This document shows, piece after piece, positions 32,220 to 45,060 of a DNA stretch of 64,000 bases. Both the position numbers and the translations under genes were made by a program. This stretch comes from Calliopum simillimum. Lineage: Eukaryota > Arthropoda > Insecta > Diptera > Lauxaniidae. The notes under the pieces were generated by a model. The model made no database searches and was not told the origin of the DNA. It saw only the letters and a program-made list of their open reading frames with translations. The number at the start of each line of letters is the position of its first letter. Position 1 is the stretch's first letter. The stretch is from assembly GCA_951812925.1 (NCBI GenBank), contig OX638368.1, positions 77,358,909 to 77,422,908 on the forward strand, given 5' to 3'.

Positions 32220-34740
32220 TATGAAAAAAAAAAAATGTACATTGAAAATGATTTTGCTTATAAAACAAAAACTACCATGCGGATTCTCAAGTGCTATATC
32301 TTAAATTAAAGGTAAGGACATGAGCAACATTTCATAATAAGATGGTTTTTTCATAAAATCTCAAAATTTCATATAAAACGCGAACTTTAAGCTTTGAGGA
32401 GCCATAAAATGGAAAAAATCACTGATACACATATTCGGTTTGGTGAAATACGTGAATTTTTATTTTTCATAACCTATCAGAAAAACTTTATGAGACCCCA
32501 GGGGCATTTTTTGTGTTACACTGTGTAATTTGAACTAGGTTCTGGCTTAGGAATTACAGATAACGTAGTGAAATTTAATTCGAAATTCCTGTCCTATAAG
32601 ATAGGTTTGTTTGTAATTATCAGATCACTTTTTTGTTTCTTTGGATTACACTAGTCTACAGCCAAAATTCCCAGTGAATGCCACTATCCATTTTATATGT
32701 AAAATGGGCTGCTTATTCCGAAAATCGTATTATTATTTTTTTTTCGTGTCGTTTTCGAGATATCGGTCATTTTCGGTTTTCGGACCAAAAAAAAAGATAG
32801 TTCCATTTAAATACAAATATTTCAAGAGTCAATGTTTGTATTCAAACGTAAATTACCTACAAATGATATTCACATCACTTTTTGGTTGGCTTGTTAGTTT
32901 CGGCGAAATAAATTGATTTCTAAAAAAACATTTTTTTTCGAAAAAATTAACAAAAAATCAAAACCAACTGCAGATTTATACAAGAAGAAATAACTTCTTT
33001 ATAATTTTTTTTTTTTTTTTGTATCATAGACTATATATTTGTGAAGAAAATAAGATACCACTTAAAAAAATCGGTGGAAAAATGTAAAAGTTGTATACAA
33101 TTCATTCAAAAGTTACCAAAATGCGTTTTTCCCTATTTTTTTCGTTTTTTTGTAATAAAATGTTCGATAATTAAAACTTTTTGTAAAACACATGAGAAAA
33201 TCCAAAAAATTCTTAAAGTTGGCGTTGAAAAAAAATACCCGTGTCTCGTCGTTTTTCTCCAGTACGTCAGATTTTTTTTTATTCGATTTTTGAAGGTTTT
33301 TAATCCACTGTACATGAAAAATGCAAAAATAGCGCATTCTTCGTTATATTTGAGGTGTATTATGTGTTCAGTAAACTTATGCAGGATATTACGAGGAATA
33401 TTTTTGTAGACAATTTTAACCCTCTAAAACCCCCACATGTGGGTCATTTTGACCTAAATGTGGGGGGGTCAAAATGACCCACTTGGATTTTCTCATGTGT
33501 TTCACAAAAAGTTTTAATTACACAGTGCGACAAAATGGAAAAAAATTTTTGCCCCTGGGGTCTCATAAAGTTTTTCTGATAAGTTCTGAAAAATAAAAAT
33601 ACACGTATTTCACCGAATATGTGTATCAGTGATTTTTTCCATTTTATGGCTCCTCAAAGCTTAAAATTCGCGTTTTATATGAAATTTTGAGATTTTATGA
33701 AAAAACCATCTTATTATGAAATGGTGCTCATGTCCTTACCTTTAATTTAAGATATAGCACTTGAGAATCCGCATGGTAGTTTTTGTTTTATAAGCAAAAT
33801 CATTTTCAATGTACATTTTTTTTTTCATATATTTCGGAAAATAAAAAAAAAATAAAATTATCACAAAGTCTTCTAATATTGAAATAGCAAAATTTTTACA
33901 GTTTTGCTTATAAATCAAAAACTACCATGCGAAATCTCAAGTGCTATATCTTAAATTAAAGGTAAGAACACGAGCAACATTTCATAAGATGGTTTTTCAT
34001 AAAATCTCAAAATTTCATATAAAACGCGAATTTTAAGCTTTGAGGAGCCATAAAATGGAAAAAATCACTGATACACATATTTGGTGAAATACGTGTAATT
34101 TTATTTTTCATAACCTATCAGAAAAACTATATGAGACCTCAGGGGCATTTTTTGTGTTGCACTGTGTTATCGAACAGTTTATTACAAAAAAACGAAATAA
34201 ATAGGGAAAAACGCATTTTGGTAACTTTTCAATGAATTGTATACAACTTTTGCATTTTTCCATCGATTTTTTTAAGTGGTATCTTATTTTCTTCACAAAT
34301 ATATAGTCTATGATACAAAAAAAAAAAATTATAAAGAAGTTTTTTCTTCTTGTATAAATCTGCAGTTGGTTTTGATTTTTTGTTAATTTTTTCGAAAAAA
34401 AAAAATGTTTTTTTTAGAAATCAATTTATTTCGCCGAAACTAACAAACCAACCAAAAAGTGATGTGAATATTATTTGTAGGTAATTTAATTACCTTTAAT
34501 ATGACATATAATACGTTTGAATACAAACATTAGTTCTTGAGCTATTTGTATTTAAATGGAACTATCTTTTTTTTTTGGTCCGAAAACCGAAAATGACCGA
34601 TATCTCGAAAACGACACGAAATAAAAAAAATTAATGCGATTTTCAGAATCAGCAGCCCATTTTACATATAAAATGAATAATGGCATTCACTGGGGAAAAA
34701 ATTTTTAATCATTTGTAGACTAGTGTTATCAGTATAGCAT
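32220..34740. repeat. Interleaved inverted and direct repeat blocks
   Basis: A ~300-bp block (GAGGAGCCATAAAATGGAAA, GCCCCTGGGGTCTCATA) occurs plus at about 32230-32530, inverted at 33525-33835 and plus again at 33870-34168. A second block (TTTTTGGTCCGAAAACCGAA) occurs inverted at 32640-33425 and plus at 34165-34740. The blocks look like repeats that moved or recombined together. A small GTGGGTCATTTTGACC hairpin lies at 33432-33483. Confidence 0.7.
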
Positions 34741-35066
34741 AATTCTTATTGGAAAAGCGTCATGATAGAATTTGGTTTGTCATTATCGACCTTAAGTACT
34801 ATATGTGCTTACTGATGACAATTTAGTTCTTTTAATAGTAAACCTTTACTCATCTTTAATAACGATTTTTAATGGAGATTTCGTAACATCGTGATAATGC
34901 AAATTAATTGTCATAACACGACGATTAAACTTCTTAGAATTTAAACTTTTCTAGTTTCCTTTAGTTTTGTTTTTTTTGCTAACCTGACCGATTACCTAAC
35001 TTTTACCTGACCTACTAACACTCTGAATCTGAACATAATCATTTATTTTAAAAACTCTTTGTCATA
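34741..35066. other. AT-rich leader upstream of element E
   Basis: No LTR pair could be found between this stretch and the DNA after 40084. It may hold the eroded 5' LTR/leader of element E, but I cannot show it. Confidence 0.35.
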
Positions 35067-35441
35067 ATGTCTGTAGTACACAGCAATGAAAATTTTGCTG
35101 CAGCGCTTAGCGCTGAATTAGATCCATTTTGTGGTGTTTGTAATGATGTTTTGGAAGTAAGGTAAGATATTTGCTCCGCTCCTTGCAAACACAAATTTCA
35201 TTTTCAATGTCTTTCAACATGGTTGAAAGAAAAACAAAACTATCCAATATGTCGTCATAAATGTGAAACATCACAGTTGGTCAAGGTATCACCTAGTGAA
35301 GAACCAAATTTACCTGATAGCTCTAGAACCTCTAACTTGCCAATTAACAATACAGAAACTGTACCTCCTGCACCTCTAGAAGATGTGCGTAGACAAAGTG
35401 ACATAATAAATCGTTCTTGGAGTTCGAGGATATACTCATAA
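35067..35441 (+). pseudogene. RING-finger-like frame upstream of gag in element E
   Basis: From ATG 35067 the frame reads FCGVCND, then a stop TAA at 35163-35165, then APCKHKFHFQCLSTWL and YPICRHKC, to TAA at 35439. The spacing C-x2-C ... C-x-H-x2-H-x2-C ... C-x3-C resembles a RING-H2 domain, with Tyr where the seventh ligand Cys is usual (YPIC for CPIC). RING domains are usually E3 ubiquitin ligases. A +1 shift near 35420 would continue into the gag frame (GYTHKTNRPTTRYM), so a RING-Gag fusion is possible in the ancestor. A stand-alone accessory ORF is the alternative. Confidence 0.65.
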
Positions 35442-35466
35442 AACTAATAGACCGACAACACGATAT

Positions 35467-36737
35467 ATGACAAATAAAAACTTAAATTTTACCCCTGGAA
35501 GATCTTATCGCGAATTTGATGTTAATAGTCGCAATCAGGCTGTTCATGTTGGCGATAACAATAGTTATCAACCTCTCCCAAATATGGTAAGACCATCGCT
35601 AGGTCAAGAGGAAGTGGCAAGAATTGCCCAAAATATTGTAGAAAATAGCAACCGAGTGTTATTAGAACAATTTACTTCGTACATGAATGCTACTTTAGAG
35701 CGAACTATGCAAAGACAATTAGAAACTTTGAGACTTAACGATAATCCGGCTCCTGTTAGGAATCGCGATCCAGAATGGCCGTGTAACGATCCCAATTTAG
35801 TACTCAGGGATATTTAGCCAGCAAACAATGCTGGATTGAACGAACTCATAGTTTCCGATTATCAGAGAGTTTCTCAAATCAGCCAGTGGGGAAATATGGT
35901 TCAACGACCAGAAAAGATTGCTAATATAATCCAAAATTGGCACATCAAATTTGATGGCTCTAAAGATGGTATAACTGTAGATGAATTCATCTATAGATTG
36001 CAGTCATTAACTCAGCAAAATTTAGGTGATGATTACCAAGTTTTATGCGATAGTTTACATATACTTTTTATCGGCAAAGCCAAAGATTGGTTTGGAGGTT
36101 TCATCGCAGCCACCAGCAATTTTCGTGGAACATCTTTTGTAGCGAGCTTCGTAAGCGCTATAATGATATTTTGAACGATTTTGATATTTGGGACAAAATA
36201 CGAAACCGCAAACAAACAAATACTGAAACCTTTGACGAATATCAAATGGTTATCGAAGATCTGGCAGCTCGGCTTCAATCCGAAGTGTCTGAGAATGATC
36301 TTATTTTTTTATTAAGAAATCTAAAACCAAATCTACGATAAGAACTTTTGCACTTGAATATTCGAACTATGGCAACGCTACGCGAAGAAGTTCGTAAGCA
36401 TGAGGCTTACTTTTCAGATGTGTACTCAAATGCAGTAAAATCTAAATATCAGTGGCCTAAGCCTCGCATTTCAGAACTTGACTCTGATTGTTGTAATAAT
36501 GAATTTGAGAAAATAGGGGTTGCTGAAATTAAAACTTTTCGTCTTGCTTTAATTTGTTGGAACTGCGAAAGGCAAGGTCATCGATATGACGATTGCTTGG
36601 ACCTGCGGAAAATCTTCTGCTATGGGTGTGGTAAAAAAGAGACTTTTAAGCCAAATTGTGCTTCCTGCAATCCTTCGGTAAACCGAAAGAGGGATGCGGC
36701 AACAACCTTTGCATCGCATCCCGAATCCTCCAAATAG
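35467..36737 (+). pseudogene. gag: Gag of element E
   Basis: Frame 1 to about 36110, then frame 0. In-frame stops are TAG 35815 and TAA 36339; a frameshift lies near 36090-36140. Capsid-like words are NWHIKFDGSKDGITVDEFIY and KRYNDILNDFDIWDKI. The nucleocapsid has two CCHC-like knuckles: CWNCERQGHRYDDC and CYGCGKKETFKPNC. The latter lacks the usual His (C-x2-C ... C with Thr-Phe), so it may bind zinc weakly. Confidence 0.8.
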
Positions 36738-37400
36738 AAAATAAAGATGCTAGTACATCTACAGAAAAGTTGTCTGATTCGAAATTTTTGGACACCGTCA
36801 AAAACTTTTCGTCCTCGAATTCTATTGCATCTGACAAACTTTTACATAATATTAAACTAATTACATTGTCTAAACCTTATTTAGAAAGTAAACCTAAACT
36901 TAAAACCTTAATACATTTCCATGAACGTTTATTAAATTATAATAAAACTCGGCAGAAAATTTTTGGTGATACATGCCAAATAAGCTGCAAGCATAAGCCT
37001 AAGCGCTCAACCATTCGTTTAAGAAATTTTTGGAAAAACGTTACTGCAATTCGAAAAGAATAATTATCCTCTATTTTGTTTAAATCTGATAACCGACTAT
37101 ACACTGACATTAAAATGTTAGAAAAATCTTATATTGCTCTTCTTGATTCAGGAGCATCGATAAGCTGCATCGGCGCAGAGGCAGCGAAAAATCTTGAGAA
37201 AAGCGATCTCCTTAAGAAATGCTCTAGTGGTATAAATACAGCTGATGGCAGCACCTGTCGTGTAGTTGGCAAAGTTTCAATCCCGATGACTTTTAAAAAG
37301 GTTACCAAAACTCTAGTTTTTTTTTTTTGTAGTTCCTGGTCTGAAACAGGGTGTTTATTTGGGTATGAACTTATGGCAGAAATTTGGCCTAGTAGATTCT
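36738..37400 (+). pseudogene. pol: Spacer and protease of element E
   Basis: Frame 2. A Lys/Ser-rich spacer (to 37063) is followed by a stop and then the aspartic protease: ALLDSGASISCIG (DSG active site near 37139-37160) and DGSTCRVVGKV. At the T-run 37316-37331 the frame slips; the proper continuation (LGMNLWQKFGL) is in frame 0. Confidence 0.78.
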
Positions 37401-38680
37401 CTTTTAGATAATAAAGGTAAAGTTTCAAAATTTGATGTTGGAAAGGAAGAAATTCCATTAGAAGAACCAAAAATGCACATTTTAGATAGCGATCAAGCTA
37501 AGCGTCTTAAATCTGTGATTGAAATTGTTCCCTCTTTTGAAAGAGATGGCCCTGGGAAAACTAACCTTCTAGAGCATGTCATTGACGTAGGTAGTGTGAA
37601 GCCTGTGAAGCAACGACACTTTTCTGTGTCACAAGCAATTGAAAAACTTCTGTTTGCTGAAGTTGATCATATGCTTGCGTTAGATGTTATAGAAGAATCT
37701 TCTAGTCCGTGGAGTAGCAATTGTGTGTTGGTTCGAAGAAATAGTAAAAATCGCCTTTGTTTAGATTCTAGAGAAGTGAATAAATATACCCTAAAGGATG
37801 TTTATCCTCTCCCGCATATTCACGGAATATTGAGTCGTCTGCCACCTGCTCAATTTATTACTGGTTTGGACATGAAACAAATTCCTTTAGAGGAAAAATC
37901 AAGACATATTACCGCGTTCACAATACCAAACAGGCCGCTTTATCAATATAAAGTTATGCCCTTTGGGTTGTGTTACGCGCCACAAACGTTAGTCAGGCTT
38001 ATGGATTGCGTGCTTCCTGCAAACATCAGAGATCGAGTCTTTGTTTATCTCGATGATCTGCTAATTTTATCCGAAGATTTTGAATTGCACTTAGTGTTGT
38101 TGGAAGAGGTTGCTCTTTATTTTAGAAAAGCAAATTTAACGTTAAATATTGCTAAGTCAAAATTTTGTATGAATGAAATCAAGTACCTTGGTTTTATTAT
38201 TGGTCAAGGACAAATTAAGACTGATCCTGAGGAGGTATCAGCCATAAAAGAATTTCCTGTACCAACAACTGTGAAGAAACTAAGAAGCTTCTTAGGTCTA
38301 GCAGGTTGGTACAGGAGATTTATAGACAATTTTGCTTCCGTTACGTTTCCACTTTCTGAACTCCTGAAGAAAAGTAAAACGTTCCAATGGAACCCTTCTG
38401 CTCAAGCAGCTTTTGACGAACTGAAACGCTTTCTGACTACTGCTCCGATTCTGATTATGCCTAACTTTTCTAAACCATTTTTGTTGCAATGCGACGCTAG
38501 TATGATGGGCTTGGGTTGCGTACTCGCTCAATAAATTAAGATGGGGTCGAGTTACCAATTGCTTTCATGTCTACAAAGTTAACAAAAGCTCAAAGAAACT
38601 ACTCTGTTACAGAGTTAGAATGCCTGGCAGTCATTCAAGGAATAAAGAAATTTCGCTCATACATTGAAGGGTAAGATTTC
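37359..38680 (+). pseudogene. pol: Reverse transcriptase and RNase H start of element E
   Basis: The frame-0 RT runs to TAA at 38532. Motifs: RLCLDSREVNKYTLKDVYPL, MPFGLCYAPQT, catalytic VFVYLDDLLILS (near 38037-38072), and FLGLAGWYRRFIDNFA. Between LDMK and QIPLEE about four residues of the conserved palm block are missing, so the RT is probably inactive. RNase H starts with LLQCDASMMGLGCVL, then continues in frame 2 (FMSTKLTKAQRNYSV) with a stop at 38672. Confidence 0.82.
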
Positions 38681-40084
38681 ACAGTGATCACTGATCACTC
38701 CAGCCTTCAATGGTTAATGAGGCAGAAAGATTTGTACGGACGACTAGCCAGGTGGGCATTAAAACTGCAGGGGTTTTCGTTTAAAATTTTACATAAACGT
38801 GGCACACAAAATGTAGTGGCTGACACTTTCGCGAGGCGTCCTGAAGAGGAACTTAGCGAACTTGAAGATATTGGCCCTATAAATGATTTAGACTCTGAGC
38901 ATTTTAAGGCAGCAGAATATAAAGAACTTCAAGACAAAATTCGGCAAAATCAGCATAAGTTGTCTGATCTCAAAATTATAGACAATTGTGTTTATAAGCG
39001 AAATGAACCATCCACCGGTGATCCTGAGCAGGAAGACAATTCCTGGAAGCTCTGAGTACCAAAAGCTTTAGTACTTGACATTCTTCAACGCTCTCATAAT
39101 CTCCCGTTAGCGGCTCATTGTGGCGTGGCAAAAACTATTGAAAAAATTAAAAGATATCTGTTTTAGCCTGGAATGGTTTCTCAAATTAAGGAATATATGC
39201 AGAATTGTGATACCTGTCGTTGTACTAAAAGTACAAATAAAGTATTACGTACGCCAATGGGTAGACCGATGACGACAGATCGACCTTTTCAAAAACTTTT
39301 CCTGGATATTTAAGGACCATATCCGCGCTCAAAATCAGGACATATTGGGTTACTAATTGCTGTAGACCACATGTCGAAATGTCACTTTTCAAAGGCACTG
39401 AAGAAATTTACATCATCAGTCATTTGCCAATTTTTAGAAAACGAAATATTTTTCACTTTTGGAGTTCCTCAGGTTATATTAACTGATAATGGTTCTCAGT
39501 TTAAGTCTGGTTTATTCGAATCTTTTTTGAGACGCTTCGGAATTGCAAACATGTGCACTGCAATATACTCTCCACAATCTAACTCTTCCGAGAGAGTAAA
39601 CATAATATAATTGTAGCAATAAGGGCGTATGTAGACAAAGATCACTCGACGTGGGACTTACATATATCCGAAATTTCTTGTGCACTTCGTAGTACGGCAA
39701 AACATGATTCTTCATGGAAAAGATTATAAATTGTTGCGAAAAATTAATTTGAACACTGTGGACACAATTATAAAGTATCCTGATATGATGTCAGTGATAC
39801 GTGAAAAGGCAAAAGAAAACATGACCAAATCGTACGAAAATAACGCTAGGAGATAAAATTTACGCTCGCGTGTGGTTGATTTTAAGATTGGAGAAGAAAT
39901 CTTTGCACGAGATTTTGTGCAAAGCAGCCAAATTAAAAAATTCAATGCCAAATTGACACCAACATTTACTACAGCTACTGTAAAGCAGAAAATAGGCTCC
40001 ACATACTACGAACTAGTAGACAATAATGGCAAAATTATGGGTGTTTATCACGCCAAAGATATCCAGAAGAAATTAGTAAAATAA
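38681..40084 (+). pseudogene. pol: RNase H end and integrase of element E
   Basis: Frame 2: VITDHSSLQWLMRQ and NVVADTFARRP are the RNase H end. The integrase has the H-H-C-C part (AAHCGVAKTIEKI, CDTCRC) and the D-D-E core with FLDI, ILTDNGSQF and SSERVN. Stops fall at about 39053, 39164 and 39312 and the frame is lost after 39610. The last part, 39872-40084, is a C-terminal domain (FKIGEEIFARDF ... YHAKDIQKKL). Confidence 0.8.
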
Positions 40085-40174
40085 AATTGTCCTCTTCAGC
40101 TATAGTATTTTATTTCAATAACTTATTTTTGAAAATAAACTACATTACCTGCTTTGTAATGGCCAATTTATTTT

Positions 40175-40677
40175 ATCTATAATCTATAAGTATATATAAA
40201 AATGACTGTGTGTCTGTGTGTGTCATTTGGAAATGAGTATATATTAGGTATGGGAATGTTTTTATGCTATACACGAAGGTTTCCGAAGACCATCCGAAGG
40301 CTTAATAGTCAAAACGAAGAATATCTAGGTATACGAGAGGGAAAAAATCTATGGCGGACTATCAAAAAACTTTAACTGATAGTTTTTTGGAATACCCGAT
40401 GCTTCCCGAAGGTCACCCGAAGGCTTCATAGTCAAAACGAAGAATATCTAGATGTACTACAGGAAAAACATCTAAGACAAACTATCAACAAGCCTTAATT
40501 GATGGTTTCCTGGGACACTCCAGCTATGCCATTGCCAATTTTTAAGATGGTTTTTAATTTTCTCAAAATACCTAAATTTTTATTGGTGACGTGGCAGTGG
40601 CGTAAATCAAAATTTTATCCCTGTATAGCTTCAAAAAACTAAAGAAACATGCCTAGCGAAGCGGGCAAAGAAGGCTA
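40175..40677 (+). mobile_element. Non-autonomous Helitron-like repeat
   Basis: Starts A|TCTATAATC and ends GCGGGCAAAGAAGGCTAG|T, consistent with the 5'-TC...CTRR-3' ends and A/T target of Helitrons. It includes TATATAAAAATGACTGTG near the 5' end and a direct repeat with 123-bp period (TAGTCAAAACGAAGAATATC at about 40306 and 40429). The hairpin before CTAG is weak, so this is tentative. Confidence 0.4.
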
Positions 40678-41076
40678 GTTTGAAATAAATGAGACCCACC
40701 TTAATGCAAATGCATTTTTTTTTTTTCTATTTAAACTTGTTTTTTTTATTACGTCAAATAAATAATATTTATTTGCACTAAATTTCCCATTTTTGCTAAC
40801 TGTTATACAGATTATGGTTTCAGAAATGCATCCAAATAGCCCCTTTGCCCACCTACACACTATATGTTTGCGTTATCAACATATGATAATACGTGTGGTT
40901 ATACATATCATTCTTCAAGTAGACACACAACACTCCTTCTAACTTGCAGTAAGATGCACTTCCGCTATATATTAGCAAACTAAACTTCCTAATTAGTGTT
41001 ACGTTGCATAGCGTACATCGAAAGTAGTTTCACCGATCGATTTTCATTTCTTTCGCAAAATATTGTACATTTACAT

Positions 41077-42566
41077 TAGAGAGGATCAATTTGTTCCAAG
41101 CCAAATTTTTCTACTTACTTTCATTTAGTTTCGGATTTTCCGTTAAAATCTAAATTAAAAACTCCTTAGGACCATATATCTGAGGTGAATTTCGACTCAG
41201 CCAAAAATCGTTTGAAGTTTTGGGTTTCTTTCGCAGTTGCGAGATTGTCTTTGATAATTTATAACTTCCGAACAACTTGTTGTATTGCTATGATTTTAGC
41301 ACCGTTAGAAAGGTGTTGTTGCGTAGTAAGAACGCTTTGGCTAATTTATTGAAAAAAATTATCTGGTTCAAAAGTTATGACCTTTTGAATGAAAATATAT
41401 AAAAACTTTATACAAAATGTACCAAAACTTTCATCTTTAAAAAAAAAAAAAATATACTTTTAAATTTTTTTTATAGTGTAGAAAAAGAACTATCTAGAGA
41501 GGGTCTATTCATCCAGATACGGCTAGGCATTTCAAAAATATGACCTTTTGAATAAAGACAAATACAAACTTCATACAAAGTATATTAGAAATTTAATCTT
41601 CCAAAAACAAAAAAACCGTTATTTTTGAATTTTTTTCTATAGCTCATCAAAACGCCTTTCCAACGTAGTCCTGTTCTTTAAGATACGGCTAGCAATTCCA
41701 AAGTTATGACATTTTGAATGAGAGCAGATGAGAACTGTTGAGTGAAAAAATATTTAATACAAAGTTGAACAAAAAAAAAATTTTTTTTTTGTATGAGTTC
41801 TTGTGTAGTACTTTCGATTACCATTAATTAGTAGAAAAAAGCCGCCAAAGGATTTTTTGAAGTTGGGTCACTAAGCGGTGCTATAATGGCTCAAATTTCG
41901 AAAAATCAAGTATTATAGAGAAAATGTATGCTTTGAATCAAAATGGCATAATTTTGGAATTTCTTGCCGTATCTTATAGAACAGAACTGTGTTGGAAAAG
42001 CCTTTTAATGAGCTACAGAAAAAAATTCAAAAATAACGTTTTTTTTTGCTTTTGGAAGATTAAATTTCTAATATACTTTGTATGAAGTTTGTATTTGTCT
42101 TTATTCAAAAGGTCATAACTTTGAAATGCCTAGCCGTATCTGGATGAATAGACCCTCTCTAGATAGTTCTTTTTATACACTATAAAAAAAATTTCAAAGT
42201 ATATTTTTTTTTAAAAAAAGATGAAATTTTTGGTATATTTTGTATAAAGTTTTTATATATTTTCATTCAAAAGGTCATATCTTTTGAACCAGATAACTTT
42301 TTTCAATAAATTAGCCAAAGCGTTCTTACTACGCAACAACACTTTTCTAACGGTGCTAAAATCATAGCAATACAACAAGTTGTTCGGAAGTTAAAAATTA
42401 TCAAAGACAATCTCGCAACTGCGAAAGAAACCCAAAACTTCAAACGATTTTTGGCTGGATCGAAATTCACCGCAGATATATGGTCCCAAGGAGTTTTTAA
42501 CTTAGATTTTAACGGAGGATCCGAAACTGAATGAAAGTAAGTGGAAAAAAAATTTGATCCTCTCTA
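41077..42566. mobile_element. hAT-like foldback, 1.49 kb
   Basis: Ends TAGAGAGGATCAA / TTGATCCTCTCTA with an exact 8-bp duplication ATTTACAT (41069-41076, 42567-42574). The two arms are inverted over most of their length (GCAGTTGCGAGATTGTCTTT / inverse; GCGTTCTTACTACGCAACAA), meeting near 41830. No transposase. TAGAG ends are shared with the foldback at 13015. Confidence 0.85.
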
Positions 42567-42574
42567 ATTTACAT

Positions 42575-43617
42575 ACACCGTTTAGCCGAATTCGCTTGAT
42601 TTTAGTTAACCAGCAAGTTTTATATGCACTTCTTTTAGAAGAAAGAATGCAATTGTTCTTTCTTTCCAAAATCAATATCGAACCGAAAACACCAAGTGCT
42701 GCGATAATAAATTTTTATAAAGTAATAAAGTGCAAGGTTAAATTTCTTGAAACGTGGTTTAAAAAAACTTGAAAAATTAGTATTTCTTATAAGTGTTAAA
42801 CACATAAATTAAATGGATTCTCAAAACCTAGAAGCCTGCTCATATTTAATTTGAAGGTAAAGTGTATTTGAGGTGTAAATTGTCTTCTAAAAATGTGCAA
42901 ATTTCTAGATTCAATCAAGGGCCAGGAAGTTTTCAACATTAAATACCTAGACGCCGAAGTCCAGATCAATAAATTCTGCTCCAAAATTGGAAAAACGAGC
43001 GCTTCTTCAGAAGACGATCTGAAGAGGCGCTGCAGAGTTTTCTTTTGCGATCGGATTGTCCAGCGAACATGTATAATAACAGCCACATGGCCTTGCAGTT
43101 AATACTTTGTTCTTTTATCGGTTCAGCATCAGGATAAATCACGGCATATTTAAATTATAATCCAAACCACGATTATATATATCCAGTGATTCGTATGGAA
43201 TTTGTATTTTTTAAAAAAAAACAAAAACATAAATCCGCGACATTTTCAAAGTTTCAAGGGCATAAGATCCTCAAAATGGAGTTTTTCTAATCGAAGTTTT
43301 ATATATATGATCTCATACATCCTACAAGTAAAGCAAATATTGCTAAAGTTTTAAATACTCGAAACATAAATTAGAATTTTTAAATCTTGAAGTGATTAAT
43401 TTTAAATTAAAATTAGTTGGTTTAATACCTTTATTTAAGATTCATATGAAAATTAATGATCTTTCGATGAATTTATTAAAAAAAAAAAGCTAGTTTAAGT
43501 ATAATTGAAACTTAATAATTAATAGAATTAGTTCTAAAATTTCTTATCATTGAATTTAATAATTTTCTTTAAAATAGTCATTTAAAAACGAAACAAAATG
43601 TGTCATGTATCTTAAGA
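42575..43617. other. AT-rich DNA, no gene seen
   Basis: A short frame at about 42796-43086 on both strands overlaps itself and has no domain. Nothing recognisable. Confidence 0.45.
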
Positions 43618-45060
43618 GGGCTATTCTGGCTAAGACATCAGAAAGTCTTTCGGAATACATGTCAGAATTACTTTCTAAGATTTTTTAAGACTCCCGAAGA
43701 CATTCGGTATTCTGGCGCAGAAATCTTTTAGAAAAAGCTCATAAATTCACCACACAAAAGCTTTCGAGGTGAACTTGTCAAATTGTGCAAAATAACATGG
43801 TTGAATTGCTCTGGTTGCAGCGATAACAAATGCTGCTTCTTCTTAAACTACGAAAATGTCAAAATTCTTTGTTTTGATTCTAGACTTTTGACAGATAGCA
43901 AGGCAAGATGCCGGGTTCCATTTTTTATTTTGACATGCAAAATAAGTTCTTCTTGCGCGCCGCCTATGATATTGTGCAGAAATTGTTGCTACATGTTTTT
44001 ACACAAACTTTTCTTTTCTTTTGTAACTATAAGAACAAATATTAAACCAAAATAGTTATAATTTTGTTTTTCCCTTTATCATTATCACTCACACAAACAA
44101 AAATTTAACAACTGCCAAATCTTAGGCAACAATTTTACTTTAAAAACTGTTGTTGTTTTTTTATATTTTTTTGCCCAAATAGGGCTCTCAAAATTAATTA
44201 GAACAACAACAACAGAAAGTTCTGGTCAAATCTACTTTCGAAGATATAGCCATCGGAAGATCGGGATATAGCTTTTATGAAAACCGGTAAAAGTTCAGAA
44301 TCCCTTAATGGATTTTAATAATATTGGTGTCATATGAAACGTATTTTAACTGGCTATAAAAACAATACGTAAAAGCTTTAAATCCGAGTCATGGTTTCGG
44401 AGATATGGCGAATTTTCGAAAATTTTTACCAAAATGTCATATTAACAAAAACGGCATATGAAAGGTAATTTAATAAACTACAATACTGAACACAAAATTT
44501 TCTAAATCTGGCTCTTAGTTTTCGGGATATTACGACTTTTCTGAAATTTGTGCCGATTTTTTTCCCACAGTAATTTGGCATAAGAGTACGGGTAAGTGGG
44601 CGGCTTCGGGCGCAGCTCAGGATTTAAAACTCCCAAAAATCCAATACCGGCTTCACGGTCTATAATATATCCATCACCTAGTTTGCTAGCAAAATTCCAA
44701 ATTTCCGTTGTTGTTGTTCATGAAAATTTCTTTGGCTTACTTTATTGTTTTCCTATAAAAAATGTGCTAATGAAGGAAATGAGGTATAAATTGCATATCA
44801 AATCGAATGAAATTGATTAGGATTCCATAATTTGTTACAAAAACTATAGGTTAATCAGACATTTTTTGGAAAAATAGTGATTTAAAAATAAAAAAACTGG
44901 TCAAAATTTTTGAAAATACGCCATATCTCGAAAATGTTGACTCAGATTTACAATTTTTGTACAACAACTTTATAGTGTGTTAAAATACCTTTCATATGAC
45001 ACCAATATTATCAAAATCCAGCCAGGGGTTCCGAACTTATACCGGTTTTTATTAAAGCTA

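Larger units (their letters stand above)
35067..40084 (+). mobile_element. Degenerate Ty3/Gypsy-type element E with RING-like leader
   Basis: Order on the plus strand: RING-like reading frame, gag with two zinc knuckles, spacer, protease, RT, RNase H, integrase. Many stops and frameshifts, and no recognisable LTRs in the window, so it is an old or truncated copy. It differs from A-D in gag type and in the RING-like N-terminal frame. Confidence 0.82.

Noticed and set aside
34741..40250. LTRs of element E
   Set aside because: I compared the leader with the 3' flank and found no convincing direct repeat, so I did not annotate LTRs.
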